NCBI GenBank assembly: GCA_016868095.1
Contig: VGHV01000167.1
Location: 1-5,749 of the forward strand
Length of the DNA stretch: 5,749 bases
From: Betaproteobacteria bacterium
Lineage (GTDB): Bacteria; Pseudomonadota; Gammaproteobacteria; Burkholderiales; Burkholderiaceae_E
Reading direction: 5' to 3'
In this document: positions 1 to 5,749 of the stretch, in pieces
How positions within the stretch are numbered: position 1 is the stretch's first letter
How the letters are laid out: each line of letters opens with the position of its first letter
Notes under the pieces: generated by a model
What the model was told of the DNA's origin: nothing
The model's database searches: none
What the model saw: the letters and a program-made list of their open reading frames with translations, nothing else
Position numbers and translations under genes: made by a program

Positions 1-985
1 ACTCAAGCTCGCGCAGCTTCATCGCCTCACCACGTATGAGTCGACAAAGCCCCGTAAAAGCGGTAATCCCAAGAATCAAACATAAAAACAATAAGCGAGC
101 ATCGGATCGCTCAAGTGCGGTTGCAAAAAGTTCGGGGTGTTTATCGATGGTGACTTGGAGTAACAAGACCGCTGCAGCGATCAATAAAACGTCGGGAATG
201 GACGAGAGCAAGGTATAAACATACTGAATCACTTCATCAACCCAGCCACGAAAATAGCCCGCCATCACACCAAGCCCCAGCGCAAGTGGTAACACAACCA
301 AGGTGGTGAGAACCCCGATGACCAAGGCCGTCCTTATACTCTTAAGAGCAATCCAAAGTACTGAATTACCGGTTCGATCAGTGCCTAGTACATGGTAGGC
401 CGCTGAGAGTTCTGCAGCCCATATTGCAAGCAGCAACAAAAGCGAAAAGCAAGCAAAGGCCCAGCGCCAGGGATATGGTGATTTACGCAGCAGCCAACTT
501 AGCGCCAGACCTATAACAAAAACAAAAACCAATCCTTTTGCCAGAGCCTTTGCAGAACGCTCGGTGATGTCACGAGCCCATTGCTGTTCGGGATCTTGCA
601 AGTGCGCCCCGCCAAATTTCAAGCGCGGGTAATCCCTGACTGTTTGACCATCGCGGTCGATCGATTCTTTACGAAAAGAAAGATAAGCAAGCGGTGCCGA
701 GTAACGACGCTCCCTTGCCTTTACTAAAGGCTCAAGCGCACGATCAAGCACCGATAGAGCAGCATCACCCTTGCGGTCTGCATCGACCCAGCGGACTGAG
801 TCCAGCAACGCAACACTGACAAAACAAGCCAAGACAACACCAGAAACCATCGCTGCTGGCCGCATAAAAACTTTCTGCCAATTTTGAGATGAGAGCGCTT
901 GCCTGCGCACACGCCATACCCAAAACAGGACAACCAGCACGACCACCCACATCAACCAGTCAGTAGGTAAAAGCGCAAGCTTCAT
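1..985 (-). CDS. ABC transporter permease, OppC/DppC type, second membrane subunit (3' end cut by window edge)
   Basis: This is an inner-membrane channel subunit of a peptide-type importer, partner of the permease at 1026-2018. The 328 visible codons start at ATG 985. That is the only usable start after an in-frame TGA at 1011-1013, since no GTG or TTG lies between. The family hallmark is HVLGTDRTGNSV at residues 198-209, followed by a helix (about 218-243), GYFRGWVDE (243-251), a helix with SSIPDVLL (261-268), and a helix ending in LIRGEAMKLRELE, where the window stops just before the expected EAA coupling loop. Upstream of LGTD the protein is unusual: a helix at 10-24 with RVRR behind it, a helix at 43-61 that matches the usual OppC first helix, a polar loop at 62-147 with SAPL and DYPRLKFGGAH, then two more helices (148-166 and 173-194). 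No good ribosome site precedes ATG 985; the upstream bases are GC-rich. Initiation may depend on coupling to upstream translation. Family assignment is firm; substrate is unknown. Confidence 0.93.
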   Translation of the reverse strand, partial: MKLALLPTDWLMWVVVLVVLFWVWRVRRQALSSQNWQKVFMRPAAMVSGVVLACFVSVALLDSVRWVDADRKGDAALSVLDRALEPLVKARERRYSAPLAYLSFRKESIDRDGQTVRDYPRLKFGGAHLQDPEQQWARDITERSAKALAKGLVFVFVIGLALSWLLRKSPYPWRWAFACFSLLLLLAIWAAELSAAYHVLGTDRTGNSVLWIALKSIRTALVIGVLTTLVVLPLALGLGVMAGYFRGWVDEVIQYVYTLLSSIPDVLLIAAAVLLLQVTIDKHPELFATALERSDARLLFLCLILGITAFTGLCRLIRGEAMKLRELE

Positions 986-1029
986 CGCGCCCGCCGCCCG
1001 TTCGTATGGCCATCAAACCCGAGCCTCAT
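982..1029 (-). other. 15-codon bridging reading frame between the two permease genes (possible coupling leader)
   Basis: A short frame starts at ATG 1029-1027, overlapping the TGA stop (1028-1026) of the first permease as ATGA. It encodes MRLGFDGHTNGRRAR and ends at TGA 984-982, which overlaps the ATG (985-983) of the second permease, again as ATGA. A GAGG (1044-1041) lies 11 bases before its start, the same distance as the strong ribosome site before the binding-protein gene. I infer a termination-reinitiation relay that carries ribosomes across the gap. The peptide itself resembles nothing I know, and the arrangement could be chance. Confidence 0.35.
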
Positions 1030-1048
1030 TGCAGTCTAATCCTCGGGT
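1017..1048 (-). repeat. Inverted repeat forming a possible hairpin around the first permease stop codon
   Basis: In the message, ACCCGAG (1048-1042) pairs perfectly with CTCGGGT (1023-1017) across an 18-base loop. The loop holds the stop codon of the first permease and the ATG of the 15-codon frame. No run of U follows, so this is not a typical intrinsic terminator. The 7-base GC-rich stem includes part of the GAGG that could act as a ribosome site for the short frame. A role in tuning coupling is possible but unproven, and the left arm also encodes the conserved DPR of the permease C-terminus. Confidence 0.35.
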
Positions 1049-2018
1049 CTGCAAGGCTGTAGCTGATATCGGTCAGGATAAGACCCAATATATAGAGAAC
1101 AGAACCTACAAAAACCATCGCCCTGACGATAGCGAAGTCCTGTGACCCGATAGCCTCGATCAAATAACTTCCCAAGCCTGGAATGGAAAAAAATGACTCG
1201 GTAATCAGGCTACCCATGAAAAGAAGCGGAATGATCGCAACCGATGCGCTCAGTATGGGGATCAAGGCATTTCGCAAGACATGCACAAATAAAACACTAC
1301 CCTCACCCAGCCCTTTGGCTCTTGCCGTACGGACGTAATCTTTCCCGATTTCTTCGAGAAAAATACTACGATGAAAGCGTGTTTCTGCCCCAAGCCTGCC
1401 GATGATCGCTATCAGTATGGGCAACAGCAAAAAACGCCATGCATCGGCCCCTGCTGGGCTAAATCCCGAAACAGGCAGCAATTGCATCAAACGGGAAAAT
1501 AGAAACTGCCCTGCAACAATAAAAAAAAGCGACGATATCGACATGAGAACAACACATGCAACCGAGCCCCAAAAATCAACATAGCTCGCCCGAAAAAAGG
1601 CTAGCCCGAGCGCAAAACTAATCGACAGACCAAGGCCGACCACAAAACTTGGCAAAGCCAGCGCAAGGCTGGGACCTGCTCTACGCTTGATCTCTGAGGC
1701 GATGTCGCGCCCACTATCGGCCCGACCAAAATCAAAGATGAACATGCGCAAGGAAGAATCGAAAAACAAGGTGTCAGTAAATCGGGCATAGCCTGAAGCA
1801 TTTGCGTTATAGTAAAGAGGCCGATCATAGCCACGCTCTGCCTTCCACTTGGCAATGGCATCGGGTGTAACGCGCTTGCCTCCAAGCTGCAATCGCGCCA
1901 TATCGTCCGGTGAGCTCACCTGAAAAAAGAGCGCAAAGGTCGCAAGATTAATGCCGATTAACACTGCAAACGCATAGAGCAATTTGCGACTTAAAAACCT
2001 AAGCCAAGGTGAGCTCAT
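1026..2018 (-). CDS. ABC transporter permease, OppB/DppB type, first membrane subunit
   Basis: This 330-residue inner-membrane protein is one half of the importer channel, within the usual OppB/DppB size range. Visible landmarks are an N-terminal helix (about 12-33), a periplasmic stretch with ARLQLGGKRVTPDAIAKWK and GYDRPLYY (41-70), helices at about 118-141, 149-175, 194-209, 257-277 and 299-317, and the cytoplasmic EAA loop DYVRTARAKGLGEGSVL (227-243) followed by HVLRNALIP (246-254). That loop docks onto the ATPase domains. The closing DISYSLADPRIRLQ is the typical C-terminus of this family. The start is ATG 2018, sharing ATGA with the stop of the binding-protein gene; only a weak GAG-type ribosome site precedes it, so translational coupling is likely. 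It pairs with the second permease downstream. Assignment to the family is secure. The ligand cannot be read from the permease. Confidence 0.96.
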   Translation of the reverse strand: MSSPWLRFLSRKLLYAFAVLIGINLATFALFFQVSSPDDMARLQLGGKRVTPDAIAKWKAERGYDRPLYYNANASGYARFTDTLFFDSSLRMFIFDFGRADSGRDIASEIKRRAGPSLALALPSFVVGLGLSISFALGLAFFRASYVDFWGSVACVVLMSISSLFFIVAGQFLFSRLMQLLPVSGFSPAGADAWRFLLLPILIAIIGRLGAETRFHRSIFLEEIGKDYVRTARAKGLGEGSVLFVHVLRNALIPILSASVAIIPLLFMGSLITESFFSIPGLGSYLIEAIGSQDFAIVRAMVFVGSVLYILGLILTDISYSLADPRIRLQ

Positions 2019-4264
2019 CGACTCGTCTCGCGGGTCGGCGTTAACTCTGCATCACCTGCAAAGGCAGTCTGACGCTGACGCTTGCGCCAAGCATAGAAAG
2101 CTGGCGTCACGACAAGCACAAGAATCGCAGCCATCATCCAGAGCGGCCAGCTAATCGGCTTATTCCAGGCCTGAGTGAGCTCAAGGCGGCGTGTCGGGTC
2201 AATGCGCAAGTACTGAAGCTGATCACGAATAATGTTTGAAGGCTTACCGTTATAAAGCCATTGGTGATAGGCGCCAGCATATTCCTCAGACCATCCAAAG
2301 AGCATTGGCGCGTCGAGCTGCACGATGTGAATCATTTGCTTAATCAACGCCGCTCTCTCAGGACCATCATCAAGATCCTTCATACGCTCAAACAAGCGAT
2401 CAAAGGCAGGATTGATATAGTTTCCTGCATTTTCGCCGTCATTTTTGGCTTTGGCATTAGGCCCATAGAGCAAGAACAGAAAGTTTTCAGGGTCGGGATA
2501 ATCAGCCAGCCATCCCCAGAAGAAAAGCTGTGCAGCACCCTTTCGCATCTTGTCTTGAAAACGATTATAGTCTGTATTACGTACCTCAAGCTGTATATTG
2601 AGTTTGGCAAATTGCTTAGACACCCAATCAATACGCGCCTGATAGCCAGGGCCTACACCTTGCACATCATAGTTAATCACGAGGGGTCGACCGGTATTTC
2701 GATCGCGTCCGTCTGGGTAGCCTGCCTCGGCTAGCAAGTGCTTGGCCTCCTGGATATCCCGGCGTTTGGGCTTACCTGCGTCATCCTTGTAAACAATCGG
2801 ATTGATCTTCACCAAGTCATCGCCAAAGACACCTCTCACGACGGGCGACATATTGGGTTGCGCCCTATTATCTTCAAAGATTGCGACATACTCTTCGAAG
2901 TCAAAAGCTATGGATAAGGCATGGCGTAATTTCCTATTACGTTCAGCCTCCTCCGGCGTTTTCCCAGCACCCACCACTGGGTCAAGCCAATTAAATCCAA
3001 AATACCAAAATCCGACCTGGATCGTGTTGGGTAGTTGAATCTGACGTTCCTGAAGCGTTTTGGCTATCGCTGTTCCATCTTCGATCGATACCTGATAGCC
3101 AACGCCGGGCTCACCACGTTCAAGTTGCGGCACATCGTAATAGCCTTGCATAAACTTGGCGTGGACCGAAGTACCCTCTTTTTCGATATAAGAAACCATC
3201 CGATCGATAAAGGGTGTTTTCTTGCCGCAGTCCTTTAAAAACCCTTTTGCTTCATCTTCGGGCTCACCTTCGCAGGGATAGGGTTCACCGCGGTAATTTG
3301 GGTTTCGCTCGAGGACCATTCTAGCGTTTGGAACAAATTCGGTGAGCATATAAGGCCCGGTGCCCACTGGCCATGTATCCAAGTTAAGGTTACGGCGCGA
3401 CATCCCTGCTTGGGCATAAAACGCATCAACCTCCCAAGCAATCGGTGAGAAAAACGTCATCGCAAGCCAATATTTAAACTGGGGATACTTTCCGATCACT
3501 TTGATGCGAAGCTTGTAGTCCGACAAGACCTCAACGCCTTTGATATCAAAGTTGCGAAAGTCAATCCAAGGCAAGTGACCGAAAACGCCTGTTTCGCGAG
3601 CGCTCAATCCCTGCTTAAGTTTTTTATCGTAGTCTTTGATCGTCTCACCAAGTTCTTGCAGACCTAAGATTTTTTCCGATAAAAATCCAAAGGCTGGCGA
3701 TTTGACGCGGGTGGTTGCCAAACGCTTGATTGCATAAGCATAGTCTTGAGCCAGCAATTCTCGAGTGCCAGTCTCTGGAAATTCACTAGGCTTTGTTTTG
3801 TTCGCCAGATCAGCCTCAGTAAGCTTGTGGTACCTCAAAGCACCCTGCTCGTCTCTTGCAAAAGCCGGGTGAGCTTGCCAAAGGATCCCAGGCTTAATCT
3901 CCAAATCGAACCAGCTCTCAGCAATCGCATTGGCAGGCGCATCAGGCGCCAACAAAGCTCCCTGGTTACTGATGTAACTAAGCTTAGGGAGTGCGCTTAG
4001 CGTACGAGGCAGCAATTCATAGGGTCGTTTCAAATAATGATACTTAAGCGGTGGCTCGTAAATCGCATAAGTCCATGGCGTCTCGTTATTAGAATAAGAC
4101 GAGGTTGGATCCAAATGTTTGGGCGTTTCCTGGTACGATGTAAACAAGACATTTTGACCGATCCACTCTTTCGGAATCGGCTCATTCGAAGGACTACAGG
4201 CCGCGAGCATCATGCACGTGGCCATCCACAGCCAAAGCGAAGTCAGTCGTTGGGCGCAGCTCAC
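2015..4264 (-). CDS. Family 5 extracellular solute-binding lipoprotein of a peptide-type ABC importer, with C-terminal membrane helix
   Basis: This periplasmic receptor captures the ligand and delivers it to the permeases. At 749 residues it is well above the roughly 500-600 usual for OppA, DppA or YejA. A lipoprotein signal (charged R6, hydrophobic 9-19, lipobox LAAC with Cys23) is followed by the SBP_bac_5 body: YQETPKHLDPTSSYSN (44-59), IYEPPLKY (69-76), WPVGTGPYMLTEF (298-310), LERNPNYRG (318-326), RKLRHALSIAFDFEEY (444-459), AKHLLAEAGYPDG (507-519) and WGWLADYPDPENFLFLLYG (583-601). An insertion with Cys331 and Cys346 follows NPNYRG. Near the C-terminus, WPLWMMAAILVLVVTPAFYAW (706-726) forms a membrane helix followed by RKRQRQ, so the tail should be cytoplasmic. 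The start is GTG 4264, supported by a GTGA overlap with the ATPase stop and AAAGGAG 11 bases upstream; the next ATG (residue 14) would leave no charged signal region. Peptides are the likeliest ligand, but this class also binds other solutes. Confidence 0.95.
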   Translation of the reverse strand: MSCAQRLTSLWLWMATCMMLAACSPSNEPIPKEWIGQNVLFTSYQETPKHLDPTSSYSNNETPWTYAIYEPPLKYHYLKRPYELLPRTLSALPKLSYISNQGALLAPDAPANAIAESWFDLEIKPGILWQAHPAFARDEQGALRYHKLTEADLANKTKPSEFPETGTRELLAQDYAYAIKRLATTRVKSPAFGFLSEKILGLQELGETIKDYDKKLKQGLSARETGVFGHLPWIDFRNFDIKGVEVLSDYKLRIKVIGKYPQFKYWLAMTFFSPIAWEVDAFYAQAGMSRRNLNLDTWPVGTGPYMLTEFVPNARMVLERNPNYRGEPYPCEGEPEDEAKGFLKDCGKKTPFIDRMVSYIEKEGTSVHAKFMQGYYDVPQLERGEPGVGYQVSIEDGTAIAKTLQERQIQLPNTIQVGFWYFGFNWLDPVVGAGKTPEEAERNRKLRHALSIAFDFEEYVAIFEDNRAQPNMSPVVRGVFGDDLVKINPIVYKDDAGKPKRRDIQEAKHLLAEAGYPDGRDRNTGRPLVINYDVQGVGPGYQARIDWVSKQFAKLNIQLEVRNTDYNRFQDKMRKGAAQLFFWGWLADYPDPENFLFLLYGPNAKAKNDGENAGNYINPAFDRLFERMKDLDDGPERAALIKQMIHIVQLDAPMLFGWSEEYAGAYHQWLYNGKPSNIIRDQLQYLRIDPTRRLELTQAWNKPISWPLWMMAAILVLVVTPAFYAWRKRQRQTAFAGDAELTPTRETSR

Positions 4265-5749
4265 AACCCCAAGCGCTCCTTTGATTGAAAGCCTCGCGGG
4301 ACAGCACTCAACAGTTCGCGCGTATATGCATCTCGCGGATTGCTATAAATCGAATCGGCCTGACCCTGCTCGACGACGCGACCCTGATACATGACGACTA
4401 ACTCATCGGCCATATAACGAACAACGCCCAAGTCGTGCGAAATAAACACATAACTCAGTGAAAGTTCACGTTGCAGATCTTTGAGCAAATTCAATACCTG
4501 CGCCTGCACCGACACATCAAGAGCTGAGACCGCCTCATCGCACACGATCACATCAGGCGATAAAGCTAAGCAACGTGCAATGGCTATCCGCTGTCTTTGA
4601 CCGCCTGAGAATTCATGCGGATAACGATTGACCGCAGCAGCAGGCAAGCCCACCCGATCAAGTAAGTCCAGGAGCTTTGACTCGCGATCCGATGCGCTCG
4701 ATCCGATGCCATGTAGAAGCATAGGCTCACTTAAGATTTGTCCAACTGTAAACCTCGGATTAAGTGATGCATAAGGGTTTTGGAAAACAATTTGTAAGCG
4801 GCGCTTAAGTGGCATGAAGGCAGCTTCGCTCATTGTTCGCAAGTCTTGGCCCTCAAAGAGAATTTGCCCCGATGTTGCCTGATGCAAGCGCACCGCGCAA
4901 AGACCTGCCGTGGTCTTGCCTGACCCGGACTCTCCGACAATGCCTAAGGTCTTGCCTTTCAATAAACGAAAGGACACATTATCAACAGCAACCACATCAT
5001 CACGCCGCCACAAACCGATCTTTCGCGGGAACACTTTCCTCAGGCCCTTCACTTCAAGAATCGGTTCAACCGTTGGTATTGATGCAGCAGCAGATGTAGG
5101 CTGAGCTGTCGATATAGTTTGTATTGATAGCGGCTGAGCTGTTGATACAGGCTGCGCATCTTGATCCACATCATCCCGCGATGGGAGCACCGACGCGTCC
5201 CAATCGTCGATCGTCAGCAATCGAGCTCGGGGCATGTCGGGGTCGGGTCTGCAATGAATAAAGGCCTTGGTATAAACATCCTGGGCTTGGGTAAAGATCT
5301 GCTCAGCCGAACCTGCCTCCCGAATCTCGCCATGCCGCATCACCACGACTTCGTCGGTAAACTCTCCAGCCAGCCCTAAGTCATGGGTTATGAAGAGAAT
5401 CGACATGCGCCTGCGTTGCTTGAGACGCAATAATAATTCTAGAATTTGACGTTGAATCGTGACGTCAAGCGCAGTGGTGGGCTCATCGGCAATCAACAAC
5501 TGAGGTCCGCAAGCAATGGCCATCGCGATCATGACCCTTTGTTGTTGCCCGCCCGATAACTCATGCGGATAAGCGTGCAGCCGGCGGCTTGGCTCGGGCA
5601 TGCCGACCTCTTCGAGCAAGGACTGTGCAGCAGCCATGGCCTGCGATTGAGTTTGCCCCTCATGGATCCGAAGCATTTCAGCTAGCTGATAGCCAACGGT
5701 ATAAACCGGATTGAGCGAGCTCATAGGATCCTGAAAAATCATAGCGATC
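4261..5749 (-). CDS. Fused two-domain ABC transporter ATPase, DppD-DppF/YejF type (5' end cut by window edge)
   Basis: This cytoplasmic ATPase carries both nucleotide-binding domains of the importer on one chain. The frame runs off the window: it is open through 5748, and the methionine at 5742 lies inside the Q-loop (MIFQDPMSSLNP), so it is not the start. Numbering from that residue, domain 1 shows LSGGQQQRV (62-70), Walker B LLIADE (82-87), ALD (91-93) and switch His120; its Walker A lies outside the window. A linker of about 50 residues with repeated STAQP follows. Domain 2 is complete: Walker A GESGSGKTT (270-278), Q-loop FQNPYASLNP (320-329), FSGGQRQR (378-385), VIVCDE (398-403), SALD (406-409) and His436. 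YTKAFIHCRPDP (157-168) and YTRELLSAVPRG (473-484) are the oligopeptide-type extensions after each domain. All visible catalytic residues are intact. Being the first gene seen and overlapping the next by GTGA, it probably heads the operon. YejF is the nearest family model, but the gene order differs from yejABEF. Confidence 0.96.
   Translation of the reverse strand, partial: IAMIFQDPMSSLNPVYTVGYQLAEMLRIHEGQTQSQAMAAAQSLLEEVGMPEPSRRLHAYPHELSGGQQQRVMIAMAIACGPQLLIADEPTTALDVTIQRQILELLLRLKQRRRMSILFITHDLGLAGEFTDEVVVMRHGEIREAGSAEQIFTQAQDVYTKAFIHCRPDPDMPRARLLTIDDWDASVLPSRDDVDQDAQPVSTAQPLSIQTISTAQPTSAAASIPTVEPILEVKGLRKVFPRKIGLWRRDDVVAVDNVSFRLLKGKTLGIVGESGSGKTTAGLCAVRLHQATSGQILFEGQDLRTMSEAAFMPLKRRLQIVFQNPYASLNPRFTVGQILSEPMLLHGIGSSASDRESKLLDLLDRVGLPAAAVNRYPHEFSGGQRQRIAIARCLALSPDVIVCDEAVSALDVSVQAQVLNLLKDLQRELSLSYVFISHDLGVVRYMADELVVMYQGRVVEQGQADSIYSNPRDAYTRELLSAVPRGFQSKERLGL
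4276..4282 (-). promoter_or_regulatory. Ribosome binding site for the solute-binding protein gene
   Basis: AAAGGAG in the message ends 11 bases before GTG 4264. It lies inside the last codons of the ATPase gene and supports the GTG start over downstream ATG codons. The spacing is somewhat longer than ideal, which fits added help from the overlapping stop codon. Confidence 0.6.
5076..5150 (-). repeat. Imperfect repeat encoding the ATPase interdomain linker
   Basis: On the plus strand, GTATTGAT occurs at 5076-5083 and 5121-5128. GGCTGAGCTGTCGATATAG (5099-5117) recurs with two changes at 5132-5150. The two units are in the same order and encode the low-complexity linker with STAQP at residues 200-204 and 211-215 (counting from the methionine at 5742), rich in Ser, Thr, Ala, Gln and Pro. 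It looks like an in-frame duplication that lengthened a flexible spacer between the two ATPase domains. Confidence 0.6.

Noticed and set aside
724..950. Two minus-strand frames of 61 and 69 codons near the start of the second permease
   Set aside because: The true frame here is the open permease frame beginning at 985, which carries family motifs; these are alternative frames of the same DNA.
982..1029. A frameshift joining the 15-codon frame to the second permease as one longer protein
   Set aside because: The second permease has a plausible N-terminus at ATG 985 that runs straight into its first helix, and the short peptide is polar and unlike a permease start. A sequencing error cannot be fully excluded.
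1909..1920. Perfect 12-base palindrome GGTGAGCTCACC, with GGTGAGCTCA again at 2008-2017
   Set aside because: Both copies lie in the coding sequence of the first permease and encode SSP in frame, 33 codons apart. With no promoter nearby, an operator role is unsupported.
2261..2734. A 157-codon plus-strand open frame antisense to the binding-protein gene
   Set aside because: It lies wholly inside a well-supported gene, has no recognisable domain and no clear ribosome site. It is an expected by-product of the codon pattern on the other strand.
4261..5742. The methionine at 5742 as the start of the ATPase
   Set aside because: It sits inside the Q-loop motif of the first ATPase domain, and the frame stays open upstream to the window edge, so the gene is truncated by the window.

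Overview
The window is almost entirely minus-strand coding sequence. It holds most of a tightly packed operon for an ABC importer of the peptide/opine/nickel class (Opp/Dpp/Yej type). In transcription order, from high to low coordinates, it contains: a fused two-domain ATPase (4261-5749, 5' end outside the window), a family 5 extracellular solute-binding lipoprotein (2015-4264), a first permease of OppB/DppB type (1026-2018), and a second permease of OppC/DppC type (1-985, 3' end outside the window).

The genes are translationally interlocked. The ATPase stop overlaps the binding-protein GTG start (GTGA), and the binding-protein stop overlaps the first permease's ATG (ATGA). The 40 bases between the two permeases are spanned by a 15-codon reading frame that overlaps both neighbours by ATGA. 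I see no promoter, terminator, RNA gene, insertion sequence or CRISPR array. The promoter should lie beyond base 5749, upstream of the ATPase. The plus-strand reading frames lie antisense to these genes and look like nothing recognisable.

Together the four proteins form a complete importer. The lipid-anchored binding protein captures a ligand, probably an oligopeptide, in the periplasm. The two permeases form the membrane channel, and the ATPase supplies two nucleotide-binding domains on one chain. One fused ATPase serving two permeases recalls YejABEF of enteric bacteria. However, the gene order differs (ATPase first), the binding protein is longer and carries a C-terminal membrane helix, and the second permease has extra helices. 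It therefore looks like a separate subfamily, one I associate loosely with beta- and gammaproteobacteria.

The organism is a Gram-negative bacterium, judged from the lipobox binding protein and importer class. Base composition is moderate. A proteobacterium is likely, but the genus cannot be told from this sequence. The window shows no wholly new system. Its less ordinary points are the 15-codon relay frame, the doubly anchored binding protein and the enlarged second permease.
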